Source: Caenorhabditis elegans (taxonomy: Eukaryota > Nematoda > Chromadorea > Rhabditida > Rhabditidae). From it: 64,000 nucleotides of DNA. A model generated the notes under the pieces. The model was not told where the DNA came from. It did not search any database and worked only from the letters and a program-made list of their open reading frames with translations. Shown here one piece after another: positions 10,639 to 21,758 of the stretch. The position numbers and the translations under genes are program-made. Each line of letters opens with the position of its first letter. Within the stretch, counting starts at the first letter, position 1. The stretch covers positions 11,284,001 to 11,348,000 of the forward strand of contig NC_003279.8 of assembly GCF_000002985.6 (NCBI RefSeq), read 5' to 3'.

Positions 10639-13167
10639 TCAGGCGTTTAGCTGGCATTTTGTCGGCGCCGTCATTGACCGTCGTACAGTGAAAATGGTAA
10701 GAACCGTAACCACGGTGAGCATTAAAAATGATAAGACAAAGAATATTTGGATCCTAGATTGGTTGAGACAGACCACTGTGGAGGGATGGGATCCTTGGAG
10801 GATTGCCAGGTGGGAGTGAGCTGGGGGTTCTGGAATTGTTGAAAATTAGCTTTTAGAATTATTTTAAATGTAAATTGTGTGGCCTCACTTTGGGTTTCTA
10901 GGCCACCAATTACAGAATTTTGATTATTCTTACCATCCTTATCCTCACTATTCTGCTTCTCTTCCAGCTCAAATACAGTAATCTTATTTGCGGCCAGATC
11001 CATTGTATCTGCCAAGTGTACCCAGTTGACAGCAGTCCTGTTGGACAAAGTTGCTCGGCGAGAACGTCGGTTGAAGCCATTGTCATTTGAGCTGGATGAA
11101 GAACGGAACGAGCCTGCTGGTCCGCAACGTGGTGGCTGGAGAAAAATCGATGAATTATTGATTTTTTGTAAAATCCCGAAAAATGTCTGCTGCTGGTGTA
11201 TACATATAACAGCCGGCGTTTCACGGGTGATTAGCATTAGGTGTAGAAAACCCATAAAGTGTCCGCTGCCAGGAAACCCGATATTTAACAGGACTCAGAA
11301 CTCGGGGATACTTAAAACCTGGAGTCGGTCGCTGATTTAAAATTTTAAAAAACTGAGTCGCAGCCGACAATTTGCTGGCATAGTCAATTGGTATTCAACC
11401 CGAATTCAGGTAGCAGCCGATGTTTCCCGGGTGGCATTCTTTCTGAAGATTGCTAGCTCACCGTTTTCCCATCGCACATTCCCTCGGTATTCATGCAGGT
11501 GCTCACAGCACACTGGAAGTACGTGGAGACCTTGTCGGCAAACTTGAAGGTGTTCACTTGAGCATACGCCACGTTGTTGTCCTTGTTGTAGGTCAGATCC
11601 GGGAGGATCAGTGGATCAATAGCACAACCGTGCTCGTCGAGCAGCGGCTTACGCTCATCACCATTTCCATCGTCCACGAAGCAAGAATGCACGAGCATAG
11701 AGAACATGTCTGAAATAGTTTAGGCTTAGGCCGGCTTAGGCTTCTTCTATACTTACCACTTTCACAATTCCACACATGGTACACAGTCTCCCCAACCTTG
11801 GCGAACTCTACAATCGGCCCGGTGATCGAGTCGCGGCGCACCGAATACGTGCACAGCGGCATACGGGCGGTGTCAATGAGATCTGTGGTCGGGAGCATGC
11901 TGTAATAGGGTATTGTAATACCTTATGCCTACTGTAGGCCGCCGTACCTGACATCGAATTTGTTCGTCACAACCTTATCGGCCTCCATATAGAAGCACGT
12001 GCATCGGTAGGCTCTGTCGACTTTGGTGATGAAGGTGGAGTGGAAGGAGATGATGACGGTCATTGACATTTCCATTCCGCGCTTTTCGGGTCCTAGCTGG
12101 AAAATAAAAGGTTACGGTAGCGTCTTACGGTAGTTTAGGTGGCTTACCATTCTCTGCCTCCTCATATTACAGGCTCCATTCTCTAGCTCAAAAGTCACAT
12201 CTTTGGCTTGACTAGTGACAAAGTCTCGAACACAAGCTTGCTGGAAAAGTTTAAATTTACAGTAATCTGCTAATTTTAGTGATTTGTATAACCTTATCAA
12301 CCATTCCCTTAACAAATATCCTGCCGTGGAATGGGCGTTGGGTCTTGAAGGAGAGCTTCACACGATCTTCCATACAGTCCACCTCGGGGAGCTCTGGAAT
12401 ATGGGAGTAGGGTAGTGGTAAGTGAAATCGTTGCGAGACCCAATTTTTTCAGATAGTTTTTGTTAGGGTTACTGTATTCATAGTTAGGGTTTTTAGTTGT
12501 TCTTTGAATCATTTTTTTTATTTGATAGCGAGATCAATTTTGACCGATATAAGTACGAGCACCGCCCTTATAATCGTTGGGGTTTCTATGCATACTTTTA
12601 GGGTTACTGTACTTAAGATTACTGTACTAGGGGGTACTGTTATTTCTCTCAGGGTTACTGTACTTATTTGCTGAACTATATTAGGGAATACTGCTCTGAC
12701 ATAGATCATTTTATCAAGGTCTGTGTACTTACATTCTGGTGTATAAGGTTACTGGGAGTACTGTAATTATTTTTTAGGCTACTGTACTGACTCTTATAAT
12801 TACTGTACTTCTTCGCTGAGGTAGTTTACTCATATGTACTAAGGAATACTGCTAGGTCTTTTTACTTGGGGTACTGACTTTCTGGATAACTGTAGTTAGG
12901 GTTACTGTACTGTTATACTCAGGCTCCGAAGTGCCCCGGAAAAGTACAGTAACCCCACTACAGAAGTAGCTACTGGTTACTGTACCAACAGTACAACAGT
13001 GGCGAAATCAAAAACGGTGCTAGGGTTACTGTAGGTGTGAAAAACCGGGATTTACGAATATGGGTACTGTAGAGAGCCTTACCTGAGATTCCATTATCCA
13101 GCGTCGGTGGGTCAGCAGCCCATACTTGAATTATAAGTAATACGAGTAAGTAGCACAATTTTGACAT
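10639..13167 (-). CDS. Zona pellucida-domain (cuticlin-type) transmembrane protein, 403 aa
   Basis: Eight exons: 13083-13167 (ATG), 12293-12393, 12148-12240, 11948-12096, 11757-11899, 11462-11709, 10934-11135, 10639-10829 (TGA). The total of 1212 nt is in frame. Signal peptide: SKLCYLLVLLIIQVWA. The ZP domain runs from about residue 30 to 275: VDCMEDRVKLSF, FHGRIFVKGMVD, AYRCTCFYME, PLCTYSVRRDSI, YHVWNCESDMFSMLVHSCFV, DEHGCAIDP and STYFQCAVSTC, with the expected cysteines. A dibasic RRSRR at about 296-300 fits the furin-type cleavage site of ZP proteins. A TM helix (IQIFFVLSFLMLTVVTVLTIF, about 367-387) is followed by a short basic tail. ZP proteins polymerise in apical matrix and cuticle after this cleavage. 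Member identity within the cut/cutl/other ZP set is not assigned. Confidence 0.88.
12560..13080. repeat. GGGTTACTGTACT repeats in ZP gene intron 1
   Basis: About fifteen degenerate GGGTTACTGTA / GTACAGTAACCC words fill the first intron (12394-13082). They are the same family as at 9215 and 28190. Confidence 0.85.
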
Positions 13168-15280
13168 ATTCTGCTGAGAGAAATGAAGACCCTCCCGAGA
13201 TGGTTCACGCACCCAAATTTATATTCATATTCTCTCCCCTACCCCGGGATCCCGCCCCACCTCTTCACCTTGAGCCCCCCGATACTCTTGTAATCGAGAA
13301 GAAGAAAAAGAAGGAGAAGGTTCTGAAGTTTTGAAGGTTGATTGATGGACAATTGGACAGTTTATTTTATAAAGTTTTGGGGTTTTTTTGAGGTTGTAAT
13401 CGGTTGGCAAAAACGGGGGAAGAAGTGTGTCTAGGCTAATGGGAACAGGTCACATTAGCATATTGCGCATTGGATTATCATCTTTGACTAGGTAAGAGGG
13501 ATTGGCTGGAAATTGGCTTTTGGGATCGGTATATGAATTTTTTTCGAAAAAAAATTCTAATATCTATTGCAAATTTTATATATTTTTTTATAAAAAAATT
13601 AAAGAAAAAATAACAGTTGAGAAGAACGTTTCCCAGAAAATTCCTGATATATATTTTTAAGTTTTAGCATCTTAAACGCAATTTCGAAATTGATTTTAAA
13701 CCAGAATTCTAGAATTTTCTAATTCTAGTAGAATAAAAAACAATTTTCAAAAGTATTGATGATTACAGAAAAACATTTGATTGAAAAATTCCAAAAAACT
13801 ATATTTTCAAAGAATTTTCAAGTTTTTAGATGAACCCTTGAAGAACAATTGCTGGAAAATTGTTTAAGCTATCGGGTTGAAATTCTTTCAAAAATAATTT
13901 TTATCCAGGTTTTCCGCCGATGCACAATTTTTTCGTTTCTGCCAAAATTGCCTTTTCGATGCACACCATGTTCAAAATCTATTCATTTTCTAAAAATTCG
14001 CCTAACTGCAAAATTTCCAGATTCGATGCACCATGTTTCCCAGACTGCCGGCAACTTGACCCAAATTCCCGAGACTTTCCAGAACAAATTGAACTTCCTG
14101 AACCCTAACCTATGTTCCAGTGTGAACCCTGTATCCCCTTCTTAATGTTTCACTACCCCCCATATTTTACAGGACCCCCCCCCCCCCTGGAGACGGTGTC
14201 TCGTACTTATCCTTGAAGTGTGCGGCGTGATGGGTAAAGTAAACATAACATGTGTCCTTCGTGTAAGGAGAGAAGAGACGACTCATAAATATGATGATGA
14301 CACTAATTCTTCAAATTGAGAAGAAACGAGAGTAGGTCAGACCAGGTGTATGAGAAGAAGGAAAAGTTGCAAGATATCCCGGAAGAAAGTGTTTGGACAA
14401 CATACTTTCAATTTTGCATACTTGTTATGAATTACTGGCAAATATGGGTTTTAGGGATCAAAAAATTGAATGGCTGGGTAAAAAATGACCTGGAAATGGG
14501 CTAGATTACTGCTGTGAATACTATTTAAATGGGTACCTCTGACTGTAATCTCAGGAACGAGCACAGTTAGTGTATTTTTTGTTAATTTTCTGAAAGAACA
14601 CAGTTAAAAACCTTGCAATTAATCTAAATAATCTGTGGATGTAGGTTTACTTGGAAATTTTTTCAAATTTTCAAATTTTATCAAGATTTTTTGATTTAGT
14701 ACTAAATTTCATCGATTTCTTTTTGGTTTTTCAAATAATCAAGCATGCTTTAAACACAATTTCAGTGAGTTAATTGTAATTTGTTGCCACTACGTTGAAT
14801 AAATTAATTCGACACATTTGTAAAATGTCGGACGAAAAAAATAATTTTTTGGAAAATTTTCTCAAACAAAAGGGTTTTAAAAACCCCTAAATTTCAATCT
14901 TGATGAAACTATGTGAAATTAGTTAATTGATATGTTTTCCGTATCAGAAACCTATTTAAAATCTATGATTGCTACTGAGAACTTCAAAATATACAAGTAA
15001 ACATAGCGTTTTTTTTAAGTTTACAATAGTTTTACATACGAAAGCTGCTAGAAAAAACAGAACGTTTTATAGGAAAAATTCCAAAAACCTTGCCATAAAT
15101 TTTACTGTCAGCATATATTATACTTTGCAAAACTAATAAGGTTCTGAAGTTACGACAGTTTTGGTCAGAGGTGCGACACAGGGCTTAACATGACAGGTGA
15201 ATTCAAAAATAAGTGCTCTAGTTAGGTTTGAATGCCATGTTGCGGTAGTCGTATTCATCATTCAGATTTCTAAACTGCCA
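13168..15280. other. Intergenic region without a confident gene
   Basis: The left end is the ZP gene promoter; TATATTC-like AT sequence lies about 45-60 bp upstream of its ATG. A run of 14 C occurs near 14173. I see no exon pattern between 13300 and 14550. The right part (14560-15190) is a dispersed repeat listed separately. Confidence 0.5.
14560..15190. repeat. Long dispersed repeat, uninterrupted copy (Rep-X)
   Basis: Contains GTTAATTTTCTGAAAGAACA, AACCTTGCAATTAAT, CTGTGGAT, TTTTCAAATAATCAAGCATG, ATATGTTTTCC(G)TATCAGAAACC and a terminal GGTTCTGAAGTTACGACAG...AGAGGTGCGACA. The same word order flanks the mariner at 53915-54210 / 55454-55745. It also occurs in diverged form in the arms at 15960-16370 and 17665-18075. 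Confidence 0.8.
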
Positions 15281-15538
15281 ATGAACTTCACCGATTTTTT
15301 CGAGGATCCGAACGCACTAAAACAAATTTCTGGGTACGCAAATCGAATTTTATTTTTATTTCTTGGTGTTTTTTGGGGCCTTCATATTTTAATCACTCCG
15401 TTGTATATGTTCGTTCATAAGAAAAATCGCAAGCGCGACCAAAAAGTTGAGCTTCATCGTTCGGTTAATAAAATATGTTTCAATATGCAGCATTGCAGAT
15501 TCCCATATATCCACTTACCAGTCATTTTCACAAAATGA
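15281..15538 (+). CDS. Unclassified small membrane-protein ORF (85 aa)
   Basis: ATG at 15281, ends 15538. The start MNFTDFFEDPNALKQISGY is followed by one strong hydrophobic segment (ILFLFLGVFWGLHILITPLY) and a very basic stretch (HKKNRKRDQK). It could be a first exon or a fragment of a larger membrane protein: a potential donor is hard to place and no partner exon was found. It lies just left of the calpain palindrome. I do not recognise a family. Confidence 0.3.
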   Translation: MNFTDFFEDPNALKQISGYANRILFLFLGVFWGLHILITPLYMFVHKKNRKRDQKVELHRSVNKICFNMQHCRFPYIHLPVIFTK

Positions 15539-15561
15539 CACAGAAAACGTGTCTGGTTGTA

Positions 15562-15750
15562 TTATTCTGTTTTTTTTAGTTTAGGAATCTGGTTTTTTAG
15601 ATTCAAAAAATAAAATAATTTTCCGTCCTTGGAGAGTAATTTGGCATGCTTCTCGCATTCTTTATCACTAATTGCAAAAACGTCATCTTTAGAGGAAAGT
15701 CGAATGAAAGGCATCGAAGAAAAAGAAATGATTTGAAATGCGCTTGTCAT
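15562..15750 (-). pseudogene. Third copy of the calpain-like N-terminal exon
   Basis: From the ATG at 15750 (minus strand) the first 39 codons (TSAFQIISFSSMPFIRLSS...DKECEKHAKLL) match the first exon of the calpain-like copies at 18286 (+) and 27053 (-). The matching sequence ends at about 15637. From there the reading continues into unrelated SKDGKLFYFLNLKN and a stop at 15562, where the other copies have a GTGAGT donor. No further calpain exon follows on this strand. It is therefore a stranded, truncated exon created by the inner palindrome. Confidence 0.7.
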
Positions 15751-18398
15751 GTGGAAATCAAATTCGATAAAATTTCACGGTGACATTTAATATTTTTTTT
15801 TTTTTAATTTTTAACGAATTGAATTATTTTTTAATTTAAAAGCTCACAGTACCCTAGAACGGGGTTCACGAGGCAGTTCTTCCTTCTTTTTATCATTAGA
15901 GCTAAGTTTCATTCGAACTGCAAAGTTCACGGTAGCACAGAAACTAAATGGCCACGTTCATGATACTCCGTCTGAAAACATATATTTAATTTTTTGAAAT
16001 TATCAGTAACAATCATAGATTTTAAATGTGTTTCTGATATGGAAAACATACCAATAACCTAAATTCATAAAGTTTTTATCAAAATTGAAATTTAAATTGT
16101 TTTTTCTTTTTTTTGTTGAGAAAATTGACTTATGTATTTAATTTTTGTCCGAATTTGTTCACATGTGTCAAATTAAATTATTTAACGTTGTGGCAACACA
16201 TTTCTCACAGAAGTTGTGCTTAAAGCATGCTAGATGATTTGAAAAATCAAAAAGAAATCAATGAAATTCAATACATATCAAACTATATTGACAAAATTAA
16301 AAATTTCTAAATAAAACTATATCCACAGATTTGTTAGGTTTCCTACTTCAGAAAATTTACTAACAAAAATAATTAATTGCGCCCGTTTCTGAGATTACGT
16401 CCAGTGCGGCAATCTTGTTGTACTGAAACTCAAATTTTCTCCGATTTTTATTATGAAAAATTTTTTAGAATTCATGAGGAACCCGGTTTATTACATAATT
16501 TTCTTCTTCGTTTCCTCCGCGTCCCAAAACAATGGCAGCGGCAAAAAATAGAAGAGACCAGTTTTGCATTAAGAAAGGTAGTCCAAATAACGGTCAAGCC
16601 AATAAAACGGAGCAAATGCAAAACGGGATACGGTGTACTGAAATGATAAGGACCCAAAATAAACATGAAGTGAATATCTTTTCTCACCTCCAGTTTAACA
16701 TTACATTTCGTCTTCCAATATTCACAATAAAATCCACCCACAATGTGCCGGGACTTTGGAGAGATTGTCTCAAATTGTAAGAAACATTTGCTGATGTAGT
16801 ACCTATTTGGACTACCTTTCCATTTTTTCTGGATCCAGGCGCATACTTTGTTGTATGTGTGTATCTCCGTACCGATCGCAAATTTAGTCTAGACTGTGTA
16901 ATTCGAAGGTATATTAGTATATTATACAAAAGCTTCTACTTCAATAAATAATTCAGCCCTACCAAGATGAACCATATGAAATTTGATTTTGTCCCCAAAC
17001 CAAGAGAGTTCTACACAAATAGTCTACATGAAGCTTTTGTCAAGTATGGAAAAGCCGAGAAGTTTGAAAATGAGCAATTGATATTCTATACTTGGGAATT
17101 TTCGAGTAATCATGGTATCATGTTCATGGTTGAAAATCATATGAATAGGTTTGTCAGTGTCAAGTGAGTTAGAGTTAGTTCATTGCAATTTCCCACTATT
17201 TGAAATTTCAGAGGAAGTCAAGATGAGACCGGGTACGAGATCAGCCAATGTTTCTTACAATTTGAGACAATCTCTCCAAAGTCCCGGCACATTGTGGGTG
17301 GATTTTATTGTGAATATTGGAAGACGAAATGTAATGTTAAACTGGAGGTGAGAAAAGATATTCACTTCATGTTTATTTTGGGTCCTTATCATTTCAGTAC
17401 ACCGTATCCCGTTTTGCATTTGCTCCGTTTTATTGGCTTGACCGTTATTTGGACTACCTTTCTTAATGCAAAACTGGTCTCTTCTATTTTTTGCCGCTGC
17501 CATTGTTTTGGGACGCGGAGGAAACGAAGAAGAAAATTATGTAATAAACCGGGTTCCTCATGAATTCTAAAAAATTTTTCATAATAAAAATCGGAGAAAA
17601 TTTGAGTTTCAGTACAACAAGATTGCCGCACTGGACGTAATCTCAGAAACGGGCGCAATTAATTATTTTTGTTAGTAAATTTTCTGAAGTAGGAAACCTA
17701 ACAAATCTGTGGATATAGTTTTATTTAGAAATTTTTAATTTTGTCAATATAGTTTGATATGTATTGAATTTCATTGATTTCTTTTTGATTTTTCAAATCA
17801 TCTAGCATGCTTTAAGCACAACTTCTGTGAGAAATGTGTTGCCACAACGTTAAATAATTTAATTTGACACATGTGAACAAATTCGGACAAAAATTAAATA
17901 CATAAGTCAATTTTCTCAACAAAAAAAAGAAAAAACAATTTAAATTTCAATTTTGATAAAAACTTTATGAATTTAGGTTATTGGTATGTTTTCCATATCA
18001 GAAACACATTTAAAATCTATGATTGTTACTGATAATTTCAAAAAATTAAATATATGTTTTCAGACGGAGTATCATGAACGTGGCCATTTAGTTTCTGTGC
18101 TACCGTGAACTTTGCAGTTCGAATGAAACTTAGCTCTAATGATAAAAAGAAGGAAGAACTGCCTCGTGAACCCCGTTCTAGGGTACTGTGAGCTTTTAAA
18201 TTAAAAAATAATTCAATTCGTTAAAAATTAAAAAAAAAAAAAATATTAAATGTCACCGTGAAATTTTATCGAATTTGATTTCCACATGACAAGCGCATTT
18301 CAAATCATTTCTTTTTCTTCGATGCCTTTCATTCGACTTTCCTCTAAAGATGACGTTTTTGCAATTAGTGATAAAGAATGCGAGAAGCATGCTAAATT
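15637..18398. repeat. Inner palindrome A/A' (two arms of about 1.16 kb, 442-bp spacer)
   Basis: Bases 15637-16796 are the reverse complement of 17239-18398; paired coordinates sum to about 34035. The spacer is 16797-17238. The arms carry an exon of the calpain C-terminal-like gene, a Rep-X copy and the calpain N-terminal exon. Translations of the paired segments are identical over 89 codons (16377-16646 versus 17389-17658), so the arms are nearly identical. Confidence 0.93.
16967..17466 (+). CDS. Short gene or 3' exons resembling a calpain C-terminal (domain III-like) region
   Basis: Exons 16967-17163, 17212-17347 and 17398-17466 (TAA) give 133 residues with closed phases. TTCAG at 16951-16955 directly upstream could be a cis acceptor of a longer gene or a trans-splice site. 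Key stretch: FMVENHMNRFVSVKGSQDETGY...FETISPKSRHIVGGFYC. The 'VENH...SP-SR-I' order resembles the calpain domain III/C2-like fold ('..PPxSRQvl..'). With calpain N-terminal exons on both sides, I infer it is the 3' end of a calpain-family gene whose 5' part was lost or rearranged. The last two exons are duplicated in inverted orientation in arm A (16377-16796). A standalone nematode-specific protein is possible. Confidence 0.45.
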
Positions 18399-18433
18399 AC
18401 TAAAGTGAGTTTTTGTTGTAACAATTTTTGTAT

Positions 18434-19021
18434 AGGGCTGGAAATCCGCTTGCCATGCTTGACAAAATGGCAATTGCCGAAATTGCCGATTGCCGAAAGC
18501 TCACAAAACCGGCAATTGCCGGAACTAGCGAAATTGCCGGAAATATATATTTGATTTTTTTTGTAGTTTTAGGAGCTCAAACATGCATTTTACTGAACAA
18601 TGTTCTTTTTTTAAACTCAAAATGGTTTAAACCTATAAGGATTGACCGTTTTCTTTTAGAAAATTACTAACCGAAAATTAAAAATCAAGGTGAAATTTTT
18701 TTCAATTTCCGATATATATATACCAGCCGTGGGTATTCCATACAGTATTCCTACCGTAATACTATTGTAAAAACTACAGTACCCCGACTCACTATTCCTC
18801 CAGAAGCCAAAGCTTCACCGACTACAAAAACTACATAGACTATAAACTATGGACACACAGAATAAGCGCTTTATATATAGTAAATGATTTATATATTTAG
18901 GTTTGAAAATTGCCGGAAATGTACGGCGATCGGCAATTCCGGCAATTTCGGCAATTGCCGGAATCGCCGAAATTGCCGAAATTGCCGATTGCCGGAAATT
19001 TCCGATTGCCGCGTACCTCTG
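18434..19021. mobile_element. GGCAATTGCCGG-rich MITE (hAT-like ends) in calpain intron 1, copy 1
   Basis: Starts AGGGCTGGAAATCCGC and ends GATTGCCGCGTACCTCTG. Both ends are clusters of AATTGCCGG/CGGCAATT words forming inverted repeats, with a 350-bp AT-rich middle. The structure resembles other non-autonomous hAT elements with 'GGCAATCGGC' subterminal repeats. Boundaries are approximate. Confidence 0.6.
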
Positions 19022-19081
19022 TTTTGATTTTTTGATGCGCATGCATTTTAAAGGATTAAAGGACGATCCGTTCTTCAAGTG

Positions 19082-19290
19082 CTATGCACTGCGGATCTGG
19101 GATTCAGGTACACTGCCTGGTGGTGATCCCTCTGGGCTGTAATTTAAGCCACGTCCTAGCCGGGGACTGTGGCCGATAATCCAGTCGTGGATTGCTCCAC
19201 TTCCCAATAGAGGCTGGGTGAACCTAGTGGGTGAGGCCGGACTTGAACTCGTGACCTCCAGACTGCTAGCGGCCACCACTACCGACTCAT
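19082..19290 (-). mobile_element. tRNA-derived SINE-like repeat, copy 1
   Basis: On the minus strand GAGTCGGTAGTGGTGGCCGC (box A-like) is followed about 30 bases later by GAGTTCAAGTCCGGCC, a near-consensus RNA polymerase III box B. About 150 bp of GC-rich tail follows. This spacing and orientation suggest a tRNA-derived SINE. The GC content is far above the surrounding intron. An identical inverted copy is at 26049-26257. Confidence 0.5.
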
Positions 19291-20078
19291 GTATACCTTG
19301 ACTAACTCAATTTCTACAGAAAAGACAACAAAGTATTCATCGACCCAACTTTCCCTCTAGACGACACTTCATTAGGATTTGAGCAGCCAGTTCAGAAGAA
19401 CGGAACACCTAAGCTTTCTTGGAAACCACCACAACATTTTGCCAACCACTACAACCGAAGATCTTCTGAAGACACGTGACACATCTGGCGAGATCCACAT
19501 CCATTTCCCGCGTACCAAGGAAATGAAGGAGACTGCTGGCTGTTCAGTTGCCTGGCGACTATTATAAATAGAAAAGAGCTGCTTGAGCAGATAATACCAA
19601 AGAGATGGTATACATTATCTCACGGAATTGTGCAGATTAGGTTTACTTTTTTTTTGGATTTGAAAATGTCATTCAAGTGGTTTCAGATTGTTGGCCGATG
19701 GAGAGTGGAAAATTATTAAAACTGATTTTCATTTGCCAATGAACAAGCAATCAATTGAAGAATACGCGTGGATGATTGGCAAACAGACATGGGCTGCTTT
19801 CATTGAAAAAGGATTTGCTAAACTCTTTGGAAGTTACAAGTCACTTTCTGCTAAACCTATAGACGTCGCGTTTAGAAAACTCACAGGTATGTTACAAAAG
19901 TAAGACTTCTGTTCAGGCCAAGGGTGCGCGACAATCAGCAATTTCCAATCATTGAAAACTTTGGTAGTTTTTTTACTTTCGCTATATTTCGAAATTTTTA
20001 AAGTTCAACCTTGGCATAATTCGTCATTTTAGCATTCTGTAGAACATTTTCTCACAAAAATAACAATTATATCGAAGT

Positions 20079-20292
20079 TTCACGGCCCGGCAAGCCGTAC
20101 TCGTGCACAATTTGTCTACCGTACTCCCGGATGTCTTTATGCGTGTTTCTCAAAAACGGCACCTTCATTTTTTTTTAATTTGAAAAACAAAATGACCAAA
20201 AGAAATCTATAATAACTCGCGTCTCAACCAGGTTATGCTTTGTGGTCGGTAGAGCGCGTTTACACTGGTGTACGCTTTGCCGGGCCGTGGCT
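20079..20292. repeat. CGGCCCGGCAAGCCG palindromic element, copy 1
   Basis: Inverted ends CACGGCCCGGCAAGCCGTAC and GTACGCTTTGCCGGGCCGTG enclose about 170 bp containing GCGTGTTTCTCAAAAACGG. It lies in the intron between the third and fourth calpain exons and looks like a MITE or palindromic repeat. Confidence 0.7.
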
Positions 20293-21358
20293 GCGCAGCT
20301 GTGAAAATTCTCCTAGCGAATTCAAATCTTCTTTCCCGCCTTTTCTAGTGCGATGGAGCGATTGGTCGAGCTGAATACACATGATTATGAGCGTGGCCAT
20401 TTACACAGTTTTGCAGTTATAACAAGTTATGCAGACATAATTCGTGAATTTTTCGTGAATTTTATACAGGAGCCTTTTCAAAAAATTATGAGCTACGAAG
20501 TTTCAAAAATTGTGATGCCGTTTGGGACATGATTGTTGAAGCCCAGTGAGTTTACTAAAATTATTTCGAAGCACAATTCCGAAGGGGTTTTCAGCTTGGC
20601 TGGATTTTTACTGTGTACATCCAAACTATCTCTAGATGAAGAGAGTGCCGAATACATATTTAACTCGACTGGCATAAAGCAAAATCATGCGTACGCGATT
20701 CTAAATTCAGTTGTGTTTGAAAACCACAGACTCGTTCAAATTGGCAACACTCATGCGTGCGACAAATGGAAAGAGTTACATAAGGAATGGAATTCCCTAC
20801 ATTATTTTTATAATAGTAAGTTGAAGTTTGCATTTGAGTTTGTAGAATTTTTATTCAGAATTTTCTTCCAAACTACCGAGACGCCCATATATCAGTCATT
20901 TGGATGATATGAGTTTTTGGATGGATATTGATCAATACTGCGAGCATTTTAGTAGTCTTACTGTATGTGAATATCGGAAGGATTGGAAAGAAATTCGCTT
21001 CAGACAGACTAATGATTTGAAACAAAGTCGAGAAACTGAGTATGCGTGGAGTTTGCACTGAAAACATAATTAATTCGTATTTTTTAAGGGCTTTGCGAAT
21101 GACTGTTGATAGAAGATGTGAGTTAGTCGTTGAGGTGACTGATCGAGTACTTGCAAAGATTTGGGTTACAAGGAACAGAGACACCGAAGTGAGTTTTGTA
21201 AAACAAGACGTGAAATAAGGGGTAGGCAAAATGTTTAATTTCCGAATAAATAAACTCACAAGGCCTTTTAAACTTTTGACTGATTCGGGAACCCGGCAAT
21301 TCACCAAAAATCAAATGCCAAACGACGAATTGCGCCCACATCTAATGGTAATGTGCAC

Positions 21359-21412
21359 CAGGGCTGAGCAGTCGCCCAAAAAAATCGATTGCCGATCGCC
21401 GATCGGCGATCG
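21359..21412 (+). mobile_element. Extra copy of the hAT 5' end
   Basis: CAGGGCTGAGCAGTCGCCC followed by GATCGCCGATCGGCGATCGG. It sits immediately after ATGTGCAC (21351-21358), the target duplication of the hAT element. The same end, lacking its first four bases, recurs at 21759, and an inverted copy ends at 23980. Confidence 0.85.
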
Positions 21413-21499
21413 GCGTTCGTCTATATTTTTATATTGAAAAAAAAAACCAATTTTAAGAGCTATTTTAACGTGTTATTTATAAAAACAATAACCGATCTA

Positions 21500-21758
21500 T
21501 GATGGCCACTGGTCCCGTTGGAGGACTCTACGAGGAGGAGTGCCACAAGGTGCAGTATCCAGCCCATCCTTGTTTTCATTCTACACGCGGAACACCCCCA
21601 CGGGAAACGATGTTGAGATCATCCAGTATGCTGACGACACGTCGATGATTGTACATGACAAGTCTCTGCACAATGCCGCAACAACAGCCCAAGCTCATCT
21701 GGAAATCTTAAAGGACTACTACGAGGAGCGCAAGCTGACGATCTCTGCAACCAAATCC
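21500..21758 (+). pseudogene. LINE reverse transcriptase fragment (inverted-duplicate copy)
   Basis: Encodes PQGAVSSPSLFSFYT and IQYADDTSMIV, the (V)PQG and YADD motifs of a non-LTR retrotransposon reverse transcriptase (palm). The reading stops at 21758, where arm B ends and the hAT sequence begins. It is the mirror of 23581-23839 and has no endonuclease or upstream RT blocks. Confidence 0.85.

Larger units (their letters stand above)
18286..21188 (+). pseudogene. Calpain-like cysteine protease, copy 1 (in-frame TGA)
   Basis: Exons: 18286-18404, from 19320 to a donor near 19638, 19687-19886, 20470-20545, 20595-20815, 20859-21039, 21089-21188. They encode DPTFPLDDTSLGFE and the catalytic Cys block NEGDCWLFSCLATI. 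Then come GEWKIIKTDFHLP...WAAFIEKGFAKLFGSY and the catalytic His block GIKQNHAYAIL. RLVQIGNTHACDKW stands where calpains have the Asn-containing RNPWG, so the Trp is lost. SFWMDIDQYCEHFSSLTVCEY is the start of domain III. The order matches the calpain protease core (PC1, PC2) and a partial C2-like domain. A TGA interrupts exon 2 at about 19479, shortly before the Cys block. The 3' continuation is cut by a hAT insertion at 21358. Probably a pseudogene, although splice sites and the Cys/His are intact. Confidence 0.82.

Noticed and set aside
13849-14145. 98-codon ORF in the intergenic region
   Set aside because: Low-complexity composition, no splice context and no recognisable motif.
16684-16929. 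Minus-strand ORF SGTLWVDFIVNIGRRNVMLNW and its mirror at 17151-17351
   Set aside because: Off-frame shadow of the calpain C-terminal-like exon; the spliced plus-strand reading explains the sequence better.
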